Positions 42,810 to 51,800 of a DNA stretch of 64,000 bases are shown here, one piece after another. The stretch is taken from positions 496,001-560,000 of the forward strand of contig NZ_SWFM01000002.1 in assembly GCF_005144865.1 (NCBI RefSeq). Direction: 5' to 3'. The DNA comes from Guptibacillus hwajinpoensis. Lineage in GTDB: Bacteria; Bacillota; Bacilli; Bacillales; Guptibacillaceae. The position numbers and the translations under genes are program-made. The notes under the pieces were generated by a model. That model saw only the letters and a list, made by a program, of their open reading frames with translations. It searched no databases and was not told the origin of the DNA. The number at the start of each line of letters is the position of its first letter. The first letter of the stretch is position 1.

Positions 42810-42841
42810 GCGCTTTCTTCTTAGGAAGAGGGCGCTTTTTT
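42810..42841 (+). terminator. Terminator after the methyltransferase gene
   Basis: GCGCTTTCTTC pairs with GAAGAGGGCGC (two G-U pairs), then T6. Confidence 0.65.
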
Positions 42842-42887
42842 GTGTATTGAAACTTGAAGATGGTATGTAATAGAAAGTAAATAAATC

Positions 42888-42950
42888 AGTAAATATTTAC
42901 TTGACTATAGTTCAAATGTACCGTAATCTAAAAATATGAATACGCTTTCA
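42888..42950 (+). promoter_or_regulatory. Operator, promoter and cre site of the first galactoside-binding protein gene
   Basis: Palindrome AGTAAATATTTACT (42888-42901) runs into -35 TTGACT (42901-42906), 17 bp before TAATCT. A cre-like site, TGAATACGCTTTCA (42937-42950), has one mismatch to consensus. The same layout recurs at 44439-44500. This suggests substrate-specific repression plus CcpA catabolite control. Confidence 0.65.
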
Positions 42951-42995
42951 TTTTCTTTTTCGGTATTGTTTAGTTAACAAACAGGAGGGGTTAAT

Positions 42996-44288
42996 TTGAG
43001 GAAGGTTATTGGTCGAGTTAGTTTTTTGCTTATTATGATGTTAGTTCTTGGTGCTTGTTCTAGTGATAATAGCTCGAGTGAAGGTTCAGCTGGAGAAGGC
43101 GACGGTAGTGGGAAAAAGGTAACGGCATGGGCATGGAATATCAATGTTCCAGTTCTTGAAGAAGCGGCTAAGAAATTTAAAGAGGAAAATCCAGACTTTG
43201 AACTTGAGGTCGTTGAACTAGGACGTGAAGATGTTTACTCAAAATTAACAACTGGCCTTCAAACTGGTGGAAAAGGGTTACCTGATATCATCCTCGTTGA
43301 AGACGATCGTGTTCAGGGCTATATGGAAACATTCCCAGATGCGTTTGTGAATGTTTCGGACAAGGGGTTTGATGAGAGTAAAGATAGCTTCCCTACTTAT
43401 AAAACAGAGCTACTTTCTAAAGATGGTGCGATGTATGGCTTCCCGTTTGATGGTGGTCCAACAGGTGTTTTCTACCGGACGGACTATTTTGAAGAAGCTG
43501 GTGTAAATGCTGATGATATTAAGACTTGGGATGATTTTATTGAAGCAGGTAAAAAGATCAAGGATGCAACAGGTAAAGCGATGCTTGGTCTTGATTTGAA
43601 TGGTGATGACGGACTATACCGTATGATGATGACTCAGCAAGGAACGTTCTATTTTGATGATGAGAAGAATGTGAACTTTACATCTGAAGAATCCAAGCAA
43701 GCATCTGAAAAAGTGAAAATGATGAAAGAAGCAGGACTTGTTAAAGATACTGTTGGTTGGGATGCATGGATTAGTGCAATGGCTCAAGGTGAAGTGGCAA
43801 CTGCGCCATCTGGAGCATGGTTGAGCGGATCGATTACACAACAGGCGAAAGATACAGAAGGAAACTGGGGTGTGTTTAAACTGCCAGCATTTGAGGAGGA
43901 CGGAAACAGAGCGTCTAACCTTGGTGGTAGTAACTATGTGATTACAAGTGCAAGCAACAACCAGGACCTTGCGTATGATTTCATGGAGTTCTTCTCAACG
44001 AATGATGACGTTCAATTAACAGCTATGGATAACGGTTTGTTCCCAACCTTGAACACAATTTATGAAAATGAAGCGTTCACGCAGGAAGTTTCATTCTTTA
44101 GCAATCAACCAATTTGGGAGCTGTTTGCTAGTGAAATGAACGATATTCCTTCTGTGAACTTTACAGGTAACTATGCGATTGCGAGCGATGAGTCGATCAA
44201 AGCGCAATCTGAAATCATGAATGGAAAGAAATCGATTGAAGAAGCGTATAAAGCAGCGGAAGATCGGTTGAAGAATCGAATTCAATAA
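42996..44288 (+). CDS. ABC importer galactoside-binding lipoprotein, paralogue 1
   Basis: A 430-residue family 1 sugar-binding lipoprotein with lipobox LGAC. The TTG start follows AGGAGGGG. It is highly similar to the next gene (both contain WAWNINVPVLEEAAKKFKEE and GMYGFPFDGGPTGVFYRTD-like segments, differing at scattered sites). In B. subtilis, GanS holds this place in the galactan system. A P1 repeat, a terminator and a second promoter separate it from the permease operon, so it is expressed on its own. Ligand probably a beta-galacto-oligosaccharide (inference). Confidence 0.82.
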   Translation: MRKVIGRVSFLLIMMLVLGACSSDNSSSEGSAGEGDGSGKKVTAWAWNINVPVLEEAAKKFKEENPDFELEVVELGREDVYSKLTTGLQTGGKGLPDIILVEDDRVQGYMETFPDAFVNVSDKGFDESKDSFPTYKTELLSKDGAMYGFPFDGGPTGVFYRTDYFEEAGVNADDIKTWDDFIEAGKKIKDATGKAMLGLDLNGDDGLYRMMMTQQGTFYFDDEKNVNFTSEESKQASEKVKMMKEAGLVKDTVGWDAWISAMAQGEVATAPSGAWLSGSITQQAKDTEGNWGVFKLPAFEEDGNRASNLGGSNYVITSASNNQDLAYDFMEFFSTNDDVQLTAMDNGLFPTLNTIYENEAFTQEVSFFSNQPIWELFASEMNDIPSVNFTGNYAIASDESIKAQSEIMNGKKSIEEAYKAAEDRLKNRIQ

Positions 44289-44301
44289 TGATGATGTGAT
44301 G

Positions 44302-44327
44302 GGGGGTCAGGTACGTACCTGACCCCC
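44302..44327. repeat. P1 palindrome after the first binding-protein gene
   Basis: GGGGGTCAGG-TACGTA-CCTGACCCCC, a perfect 26-bp palindrome. Confidence 0.8.
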
Positions 44328-44337
44328 TATAAAGACA

Positions 44338-44381
44338 AAAAGGGGAAAGTGTCCGTCTCAGGTGGACGCTTTCCTTTTATT
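44338..44381 (+). terminator. Terminator after the first binding-protein gene
   Basis: AAAAGGGGAAAGTGTCC pairs with GGACGCTTTCCTTTT (small bulge), then ATTTATT. Confidence 0.65.
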
Positions 44382-44388
44382 TATTAGC

Positions 44389-44412
44389 GGGGTCAGAGAG
44401 GGGTCTGACCCC
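44389..44412. repeat. P1-variant palindrome, second copy
   Basis: Identical to the inverted repeat after hisJ (4777-4801 region). Confidence 0.65.
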
Positions 44413-44438
44413 GTTAGTAAATAAACTAGTAAACTTTT

Positions 44439-44500
44439 AGTAAACATTTACTTGACTATGTTTACCCCTTCTACTATCCTAATAAGTGTAGGCGCTTTCA
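44439..44500 (+). promoter_or_regulatory. Operator, promoter and cre site of the galactoside operon
   Basis: AGTAAACATTTACT (44439-44452), -35 TTGACT (44452-44457), N17, -10 TATCCT (44475-44480), and cre-like TGTAGGCGCTTTCA (44487-44500). Two further AGTAAA half-sites lie just upstream, and another AGTAAAC precedes the ribosome binding site. Confidence 0.7.
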
Positions 44501-44546
44501 TGAAGCGCTCCAATGATCGTTTAGTAAACAAATGGAGGGGTAGTCG

Positions 44547-45818
44547 ATGAAAAAGGTAACGGGTCTTGTTAGTATGCTACTTGTTTTGAGTATGTTTCTT
44601 GCTGCTTGTGGTAATAGCGGAAGCGACGGAGAAGCAGGGGATAGCAATAAAGTAACGGCTTGGGCTTGGAACATTAACGTACCAGTTCTTGAAGAAGCCG
44701 CTAAGAAATTTAAAGAAGAAAATCCGGATTTTGAACTTGAAGTTGTGGAAATGGGTACGGATGATGTTTATTCGAAACTAACTACAGGCCTTCAAGCTGG
44801 TGGAAAAGGGTTACCTGATATCGTCCTTGTTGAAGACGATCGTGTTCAAGGTTATATGAATGCGTTTCCAGATGCTTTTGTAAACGTTTCAGATAAAGGT
44901 TTCGATGAGATGAAAGATAGCTTCCCATCTTATAAAACAGAGCTACTTTCAAAAGACGGTGCAATGTATGGCTTCCCATTTGATGGTGGACCAACTGGTG
45001 TTTTCTACCGCACTGATATTTTTGAAGAAGCTGGCGTAAATGCAGAGGATATAAAGACGTGGGATGACTACATTGAAGCTGGGAAAACAATTAAAGAAAA
45101 AACAGATACAGCGATGATTGGTCTTGATCTTAATGGTGATGACGGCCTTTATCGCATGATGCTAAATGAGCAAGGCACATTCTACTTTAACGAGGACAAA
45201 GAAGTTGCTTTAACCTCTGAAGAGTCTAAGAAAGCAATGGAAGTTAACCAAACACTTAAAGAAGAAGGTCTTGTGAAAGAAACAGTAGGATGGGACGCAT
45301 GGATTAGTGCAATGGTAGAAGGCGATGTAGCTACTGCTCCATCTGGCGCATGGCTATACGGTTCGATCACACAACAAGGTAAAGACACTTCCGGTAACTG
45401 GGGAGTTATCGAACTTCCTGCATTTGAAGAAGGTGGCAATCGCGCTTCTAACCTTGGTGGCAGTAACTATATGATTCCAAGTGCAAGTGGTAATGCAGAT
45501 CTTGCTTATGACTTTATGGAATTCTTCTCAACAGATAAGGATGTTCAGCTAAGCGCAATGGAAGGTGGATTATTCCCTTCTCTTAACACGATTTATGATA
45601 ATGAAGCATTCACGAAAGAAGTAGAGTTCTTTAACAACCAGCCGATCTGGAATCTATTTGCTACTGAAATGGAAAATATTCCAGCAGTGAACTACACAGG
45701 GGATTATGCTGTTGCAAAGGATGAAGCGGTCAAAGCTCAGTCTGAAATTGCAAACGGTAAGGCAATTGACGAAGCATTGAAAGCATCAGAAGAACGTTTG
45801 AAAAATCGTATTCAATAA
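44547..45818 (+). CDS. ABC importer galactoside-binding lipoprotein, paralogue 2
   Basis: A 423-residue lipoprotein (lipobox LAAC) closely related to paralogue 1, with most differences in the linker and near the C-terminus. Both end in ERLKNRIQ or DRLKNRIQ. It is the binding protein of the operon that contains the two permeases, and its ATG follows ATGGAGGGGT. GanS-like role inferred from context. A short hairpin follows, as is common between binding-protein and permease genes. Confidence 0.85.
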   Translation: MKKVTGLVSMLLVLSMFLAACGNSGSDGEAGDSNKVTAWAWNINVPVLEEAAKKFKEENPDFELEVVEMGTDDVYSKLTTGLQAGGKGLPDIVLVEDDRVQGYMNAFPDAFVNVSDKGFDEMKDSFPSYKTELLSKDGAMYGFPFDGGPTGVFYRTDIFEEAGVNAEDIKTWDDYIEAGKTIKEKTDTAMIGLDLNGDDGLYRMMLNEQGTFYFNEDKEVALTSEESKKAMEVNQTLKEEGLVKETVGWDAWISAMVEGDVATAPSGAWLYGSITQQGKDTSGNWGVIELPAFEEGGNRASNLGGSNYMIPSASGNADLAYDFMEFFSTDKDVQLSAMEGGLFPSLNTIYDNEAFTKEVEFFNNQPIWNLFATEMENIPAVNYTGDYAVAKDEAVKAQSEIANGKAIDEALKASEERLKNRIQ

Positions 45819-45832
45819 GTACTGAAATCATC

Positions 45833-45856
45833 AGGGGTTGATTCGCATCAACCCCT
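45833..45856 (+). other. Intercistronic hairpin
   Basis: AGGGGTTGAT-TCGC-ATCAACCCCT, a perfect 10-bp stem between the binding-protein and permease genes. It lacks a T-tail and probably stabilises the upstream mRNA or reduces read-through. Confidence 0.65.
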
Positions 45857-45878
45857 TTCATGTTAAGGAGGGGTATTA

Positions 45879-46730
45879 ATGAATAAAGCGAAAACATTTC
45901 CTTATTTCTTCGCAGCTCCGGCCATTCTATTGTTCCTTGCGTTCACTGTCTATCCTATTATCGCTTCTTTTGTTCTAAGTTTTCAGGAGCGTGTGGCAGG
46001 TGAGTACGTCTTTGCAGGATTGAAGAACTATACGCGTCTTTGGAACGACGATATATTCTGGACAGCGATGCAGAACACATTCATTATTTTTGTTGTACAA
46101 GTACCAATTATGATTATTCTAGCGATGGTGCTGGCGAATGTTTTGAACAACCAGTTACTCAAGCTAAAAGGCTTTTTCCGTGTATCATTCTTCCTTCCTG
46201 CCGTAACTTCTCTCGTTGCTTATTCGATTCTTTTCTCGATCATGCTTCAAGAAGAAGGAATTATTAACACGGCATTAAGCTACATTGGCATTACTGCTAT
46301 TCCATGGTTGTCCGATCCATTCTGGGCAAAGGCTTCGATTATTATCGCCATGACTTGGAGATGGACAGGTTACAACATGGTTATTTTCCTTGCAGCTCTT
46401 CAAAACATTCCAGAAGATTTATATGAAGCAGCTTCGCTTGATGGAGCAAACAAGTTTAAGCAATTTTTCTATATTACTGTTCCTCAACTTAAGCCGGTTA
46501 TCTTATTTGCTGGGATCCTTTCAACGATCGGTACCCTGCAGCTTTTCGACGAACCGTTTAACTTAACTGGTGGTGGCCCAGCCGATTCGACTATGACTCT
46601 TGGACTTTATATCTATCAAAGTGGATTTGAATACTTCGATTTTGGCTACGCTTCTGCAATTGCATATGCGGTTGTTGTGATGGTTGGTATTCTATCCATT
46701 ATCCAATTCAAGATAGCAGGTGATGAATAA
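45879..46730 (+). CDS. ganP: Galactoside ABC permease, GanP/MalF type
   Basis: A 283-residue protein with six membrane helices, shorter than B. subtilis GanP because it lacks the extra N-terminal helices. The EAA loop is YEAASLDGANKFKQFFYITV, and FDEPFNLTGGGPADST is typical for the family. TTAAGGAGGGG precedes the ATG. It overlaps the next gene by one base. Confidence 0.85.
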   Translation: MNKAKTFPYFFAAPAILLFLAFTVYPIIASFVLSFQERVAGEYVFAGLKNYTRLWNDDIFWTAMQNTFIIFVVQVPIMIILAMVLANVLNNQLLKLKGFFRVSFFLPAVTSLVAYSILFSIMLQEEGIINTALSYIGITAIPWLSDPFWAKASIIIAMTWRWTGYNMVIFLAALQNIPEDLYEAASLDGANKFKQFFYITVPQLKPVILFAGILSTIGTLQLFDEPFNLTGGGPADSTMTLGLYIYQSGFEYFDFGYASAIAYAVVVMVGILSIIQFKIAGDE

Positions 46731-47629
46731 TGGCTAAGAACCTTGATGTAATTGAACAGACTACGAATGAACTCACGCTTGCTGAGAGGCAGCAAAAGAA
46801 GCCGAAGAGAAAGAAAAAGAAGTTAAAAGCGGTATGGATGTACACGCTTCTAAGTATTTTCCTTGTCGTATCGATCTTCCCATTCTATTGGATGTTTATC
46901 GGGGCAACGAACGATTCAAGTAAAATGTTTACGAACCCGCCAACCCTTTTACCTGGCGATCAGTTTATGACGAATCTAACAAATCTAAATGAGTCAATTG
47001 GTATTTTCAGAGTACTGTTTAACTCTCTTTTTGTATCAGGACTATACGTTGTTATTGCCCTTGCCGTCTGTGCGAGCGCAGCTTACGTTTTAGCGAAATA
47101 CAATTTCAAAGGGAAGAAATTCATTTTTACAGCATTCTTGCTTTCAATGATGATTCCTTATCAAGCGACATTGATTCCGCTTTTCCAAATGATGTCTGAT
47201 TTCAATCTACTAAACACGTACTTCGCGGTTATCGCACCGCAACTATGTTTCCCGTTCGCGATCTTCCTATTAAGACAGAATTTCCTAGCTTTCCCAACAG
47301 AGCTTATGGAGTCAGCGCGTCTTGATGGTGCGAGCGAAACAAGAATTTTCATTTCAATCGTGATCCCATCAATGCGACCTGCGCTAGCAGCTGCATCGAT
47401 CTTCCTCTTCATGACACAGTGGAACAACTTCATGTGGCCGCTCGTTGTGCTGAACACGAACGACATGTACACATTCCCTGTTGCGCTATCTAGCTTAATG
47501 GGACTCTCTTATATCGACTACGGTCAAGTGATGATGGGTGTTACGCTTGCAACAGTACCGATCATTGCATTCTTCTTAACACTGCAAAAACAATTTATTT
47601 CAGGTATGCTCGGAAGCGCCTTGAAATAG
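46730..47629 (+). CDS. ganQ: Galactoside ABC permease, GanQ/MalG type
   Basis: A 299-residue protein with a charged cytoplasmic N-terminus (KKPKRKKKKLKA) and six helices. The EAA loop is ESARLDGASETRIFISIVIP. It forms the channel with the previous permease. No ATPase lies nearby; in B. subtilis MsmX powers GanPQ. Confidence 0.85.
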   Translation: MAKNLDVIEQTTNELTLAERQQKKPKRKKKKLKAVWMYTLLSIFLVVSIFPFYWMFIGATNDSSKMFTNPPTLLPGDQFMTNLTNLNESIGIFRVLFNSLFVSGLYVVIALAVCASAAYVLAKYNFKGKKFIFTAFLLSMMIPYQATLIPLFQMMSDFNLLNTYFAVIAPQLCFPFAIFLLRQNFLAFPTELMESARLDGASETRIFISIVIPSMRPALAAASIFLFMTQWNNFMWPLVVLNTNDMYTFPVALSSLMGLSYIDYGQVMMGVTLATVPIIAFFLTLQKQFISGMLGSALK

Positions 47630-47641
47630 TAGGAGGCTGTT

Positions 47642-49360
47642 ATGCTGGAAGCGAGAAAGAACCAGTTTTACTTAAACGACGAACCTTTTCAAATTCTTTC
47701 AGGAGGTCTCCACTACTTCAGGGTTGTTCCTGAGTACTGGAGAGATCGTCTTCAAAAGCTGAAGGCGCTTGGATTGAATACGGTAGAAACGTATATACCA
47801 TGGAACTTTCATGAACCGAAGAAAGGTCAGTTTCATTTTGAAGGAATGGCTGATGTGGAGCGGTTCATAGCTGAAGCAGAGGAGATTGGACTTTATGTCA
47901 TTCTAAGGCCGTCTCCATATATTTGTGCAGAGTGGGAAATGGGGGGACTTCCTTCCTGGTTACTAAAAGAAGACGACATGGCCCTTCGCTGCAGCCATCC
48001 TGCTTTTATAAACCATATAGAAGATTATTTCAATGAGCTTCTTCCACGCCTAGAGCCTTTCTTACAAAAAAATGGCGGCCCGGTGATTGCGTTTCAAATT
48101 GAAAATGAATACGGCGCATATGGCAACGATCAGAACTATCTTGCCTTTCATAAAGAACAATATGAGAAACATGGCATTGAGACGTTTTACTTCACATCCG
48201 ACGGGCCAGATTTTATTAAACAAGGTTCAATGGATAACGTCGTAACGACGTTGAACTTTGGCTCAAGACCTGAAGAAGCTTTTGCGGCTCTTGAAGCCAT
48301 GAAACCAGATTCACCTAAAATGGTTGCGGAATTCTGGATTGGTTGGTTTGACCACTGGAGTGGCGAGCATCATACGCGTGACGCGGCGGAAGCAGCAGAC
48401 GTGTTCCAGAAACTTATGGACATGGGCGCATCTGTGAATTTCTACATGTTCCACGGTGGAACAAACTTTGGTTTCTATAACGGTGCGAATCATTATGAGC
48501 AATATGCTCCGACGATTACAAGCTATGACTATGATTCCCTTTTAACAGAATGGGGCGACGTGACAGATAAGTATCTGGCCATGGCGGATGTGTTGAAGAA
48601 CGTTAAAAACGTTTCTATTGAAGACGTTTCTAAAGTCGAGACGAAAAGTTATGGAGAAGTGACGCTTACTGAGAGCACAAGCTTATTCGATGTTCTAGAA
48701 GAAGTAGGGACCAAAGTAAAGCACATTACACCACTTAGCATGGAAAAGCTGAATCAGAACTTTGGATACACGCTTTATCGTACATCGGTTAATGACACAG
48801 GAACGTTTGAACTTGATACAACGCCAATTCGTGACAGAGCCTTCATTTATGTAAATGGCAAGCATGTTGCAACGGTTTCAATTAATGATGAGTCAAAGTC
48901 GGTGATGATTCCATTTCCAAATGAGGAAAACGTCTTTGAGATTCTCGTTGAAAACCTTGGTAGAGTTAATTATGGCAAGCATTTATCTGATCAGAAGGGG
49001 ATTGTCAGCAATCTTTGGCTTAACAATCAGTATTGGTTTAATTGGGAAATGGTGAGCATTGAAGGAGATTTGTTACCAAGCACTTACTCAGCTGGTGAGC
49101 GATATCCCAAGTATTTGAAAGGAACATTCCAGGCGAATTCTTGTAAGGATACGTTCGTTGATCTAGAAGGGTTTACGAAGGGGAATGTTTATATTAATGG
49201 ATTTAACCTTGGCAGGTACTGGCAGACAATGGGGCCGCAGCAGCGTCTTTATTTACCTGGACCACTTCTGTATGAAGGCGAAAATGAACTTGTTGTTCTG
49301 GTATTAGAAGGAAACAAGTCGAACAAAGTGACATTAACGAACGAACCTAAACTCGGATAA
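47642..49360 (+). CDS. Beta-galactosidase, GH35
   Basis: A 572-residue protein without a signal peptide, so intracellular. The GH35 TIM barrel has the signature GGLHYFRVVPEYWRDRL near residue 21, the acid/base E156 in IENEYGAYG and the nucleophile E230 in VAEFWIGWFDHW. C-terminal jelly-roll domains (about 400-572) end with GRYWQTMGPQQRLYLPGP. It removes terminal beta-galactose from imported oligosaccharides. It lies 12 bases after the permease gene, with AGTAGGAGG before the ATG. Confidence 0.92.
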   Translation: MLEARKNQFYLNDEPFQILSGGLHYFRVVPEYWRDRLQKLKALGLNTVETYIPWNFHEPKKGQFHFEGMADVERFIAEAEEIGLYVILRPSPYICAEWEMGGLPSWLLKEDDMALRCSHPAFINHIEDYFNELLPRLEPFLQKNGGPVIAFQIENEYGAYGNDQNYLAFHKEQYEKHGIETFYFTSDGPDFIKQGSMDNVVTTLNFGSRPEEAFAALEAMKPDSPKMVAEFWIGWFDHWSGEHHTRDAAEAADVFQKLMDMGASVNFYMFHGGTNFGFYNGANHYEQYAPTITSYDYDSLLTEWGDVTDKYLAMADVLKNVKNVSIEDVSKVETKSYGEVTLTESTSLFDVLEEVGTKVKHITPLSMEKLNQNFGYTLYRTSVNDTGTFELDTTPIRDRAFIYVNGKHVATVSINDESKSVMIPFPNEENVFEILVENLGRVNYGKHLSDQKGIVSNLWLNNQYWFNWEMVSIEGDLLPSTYSAGERYPKYLKGTFQANSCKDTFVDLEGFTKGNVYINGFNLGRYWQTMGPQQRLYLPGPLLYEGENELVVLVLEGNKSNKVTLTNEPKLG

Positions 49361-49373
49361 AGGATCGATGGCA

Positions 49374-51581
49374 ATGAGCATACTGGTTAATCAACAGCAA
49401 TTTCACCTGACAAATGGAAAGATCAGCTACGTTTTTCACATCTTAAAAAATGGACAGCTTGGACACCTGTATTTTGGTAAAGCGCTACATCCAGATCGCG
49501 ACTATACTCATTTTGAGAAGTATCATAATCCGACACCTGCAAGCTGTCACACGTACGAAGATGACGCAGCCTTTTCACTTGAAACAATCAGGCAAGAGTA
49601 CCCTGTGTATGGAAAAGGTGATTTCAGAGAGCCGGCAATTATGATGTCACAAGAGCAAAAATCTGTTGCGAATTTTGCATACAAATCGCATGAATTGTTG
49701 GAAGGGAAGCCTGCTTTAAGTGGTCTCCCAGCTACGTATGCCGCTTCATCTGAAGCAGAAACACTGATCATTGTTCTAGAAGACATGTACAGTGGGGTGG
49801 AGCTTCATTTGAGCTATACAATTTTTGCTGATGAAGCGGTCATTGCGCGGAATGCACGTGTAGTGAATACGTCAAACACTGCTCTTTCTGTGGAGCGGAT
49901 GATGTCACTATCGATCGATCTGCCTGATGCAGAGATGGATCTGCTTCATCTGTCTGGGACGTGGTCACGTGAGCGTCATGTGAAAACACGTGCGCTCGAA
50001 CAGGGGATTCAGTCGATTTCAAGTATTCGTGGTGCTAGCTCACATCATCATAATCCTTTCCTTGCACTAAAAGCGAAGGATGCAACAGAGCATACAGGTG
50101 AGGTATTTGGATTCCAGTTTGTTTATAGTGGGAATTTCCTTGCACAAACAGAAGTCGATCATTATGGGGTAGCGAGAGTTCAGCTTGGTATTCATCCAAT
50201 TGGTTTCCAATGGAATCTTGCACCAGGAGAAGAATTTCAATCACCTGAAGCGGTGATGGTTTATTCTGATGAAGGTTTAAACGGAATGAGTCAGTCGTTT
50301 CATCAGTTGTATCGAAACCAGCTGATTGCGGAGCAATGGAAATCAGCGGAACGTCCGGTTCTCATTAATAACTGGGAAGCGACGTATTTCAATTTTAATG
50401 AAGAAAAGCTGATTCACTTTGCGAAGGAAGCGAAGGAATTAGGTGTTGAACTGTTTGTTCTAGATGATGGTTGGTTTGGAAAACGTAATGATGACCGCAC
50501 CTCTCTTGGTGATTGGTTCGTAGACTGTGAAAAGCTACCAGAAGGAATTGCCTCTCTAGCTTCAAAAGTTAAACAAACGGGCCTAAAGTTTGGTTTATGG
50601 TTTGAACCTGAAATGATTAGCGTGGATAGTGACCTTTATCGCGAGCACCCTGAATGGGCAGTTGGTGTACCAGGAGAGCATTACACACTTGGTCGCAACC
50701 AGCGTGTTCTTGACTATACGAATCCGAATGTTGTTGAAACGATTTTCGAACGCATGAGAGCGATCATTCAAGCAACGGACCTCGATTACATCAAATGGGA
50801 TATGAATCGAAACATTACGGAGGCCTACTCTGCAGGACTAAATCACCAGGGTGAGTTTTTCCATCGGTATATCCTTGGTGTTTATGATCTTTATGAACGC
50901 TTAACATCAGAGTTTCCAAATGTACTGTTTGAATCTTGTGCGGGTGGCGGAGGTCGCTTTGATCCAGCGCTTCTCTATTATGCACCTCAGGCATGGGCAA
51001 GCGATGACACGGATGCGGTTGAGCGTTTGAAAATTCAATATGGCACATCTATGGCTTATCCGATCTACAGTATTGGTTCTCACGTGTCAGCCGTGCCAAA
51101 TCATCAAACGCTTCGTTCAACTCCATTATCGCTAAGGGCGGATGTAGCCTATTTTGGAACGTTCGGGTATGAACTCGATCCTTCTAGTTTATCGAGCGAA
51201 GAGAAAGACATTGTGAAAGAGCAAATTCGTCGCTACAAATCATTCAGACCACTTGTACGGGACGGATCGTTTATTCGTTTGCAAAGTCCTTTTGAAGGAA
51301 ATGAAACAGCATGGATGATCGTCTCGAATGATCGAAAGGAAGCCATTGTTGGTTGGTACAAAGCTTCAAGTACACCGAATCCTCGGACGAATCAAGTATT
51401 GAAATTAAAAGGTCTTCATCATGACTTGGCATACCAAGTGGACAGCCGTACATATTACGGCGATGAATTGATGCAGAATGGTCTACCACTTCCTATTGAA
51501 TTCAATGGAGCGAATCAAGGGTTTGCTGAACGCGGTGGTGACTTCCAGTCGAAAGTATTTTATTTAAAGGCTCTCTTCTAA
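49374..51581 (+). CDS. Alpha-galactosidase, GH36
   Basis: About 735 residues. ATG 49374 has AAAGGA 9 bases before it; ATG 49368, two codons earlier, is possible. The GH36 order is an N-terminal beta-sandwich (1-320), a catalytic barrel with VLDDGWFGKRNDDRTSLGDW, the nucleophile motif YIKWDMNR and the acid/base motif ASDDTDAVERL, and a C-terminal domain. Cytoplasmic; it hydrolyses raffinose- or melibiose-type alpha-galactosides. The last codons (KALF and stop) lie inside a MITE-like terminal repeat, so the native C-terminus may have been changed. Confidence 0.92.
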   Translation: MSILVNQQQFHLTNGKISYVFHILKNGQLGHLYFGKALHPDRDYTHFEKYHNPTPASCHTYEDDAAFSLETIRQEYPVYGKGDFREPAIMMSQEQKSVANFAYKSHELLEGKPALSGLPATYAASSEAETLIIVLEDMYSGVELHLSYTIFADEAVIARNARVVNTSNTALSVERMMSLSIDLPDAEMDLLHLSGTWSRERHVKTRALEQGIQSISSIRGASSHHHNPFLALKAKDATEHTGEVFGFQFVYSGNFLAQTEVDHYGVARVQLGIHPIGFQWNLAPGEEFQSPEAVMVYSDEGLNGMSQSFHQLYRNQLIAEQWKSAERPVLINNWEATYFNFNEEKLIHFAKEAKELGVELFVLDDGWFGKRNDDRTSLGDWFVDCEKLPEGIASLASKVKQTGLKFGLWFEPEMISVDSDLYREHPEWAVGVPGEHYTLGRNQRVLDYTNPNVVETIFERMRAIIQATDLDYIKWDMNRNITEAYSAGLNHQGEFFHRYILGVYDLYERLTSEFPNVLFESCAGGGGRFDPALLYYAPQAWASDDTDAVERLKIQYGTSMAYPIYSIGSHVSAVPNHQTLRSTPLSLRADVAYFGTFGYELDPSSLSSEEKDIVKEQIRRYKSFRPLVRDGSFIRLQSPFEGNETAWMIVSNDRKEAIVGWYKASSTPNPRTNQVLKLKGLHHDLAYQVDSRTYYGDELMQNGLPLPIEFNGANQGFAERGGDFQSKVFYLKALF

Positions 51582-51763
51582 AAGATTGTTGCTTTTGAAT
51601 CAATAATTGAATAAAAAACCACACTTAGCTAATTGGAGCGGGACAGGTGAGACCCCACAGGAGCGTAAGTGACGAGGAGGCTCACCGCCCGCACAAAGGG
51701 AAGCGAGCATCCTGGAGCGGAAATTACCCGCTATAGCAATAATATCTACGAAAAGAGCCTATT
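51566..51763. repeat. MITE-like element, copy F
   Basis: The left end AAAGGCTCTCTTCTAAAAGA then TTGTTGC lies in the end of the alpha-galactosidase gene. The right end is GCAATAATATC...AAAAGAGCCT. The interior (GGACAGGTGAGACCCCACAG, GAGGAGGCTCACCGCC) is the GC-rich core in the orientation opposite to copies B and C. Confidence 0.72.
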
Positions 51764-51800
51764 TAAAAGCAGAATAAGAGAATGACAAAGGATGATGGCT

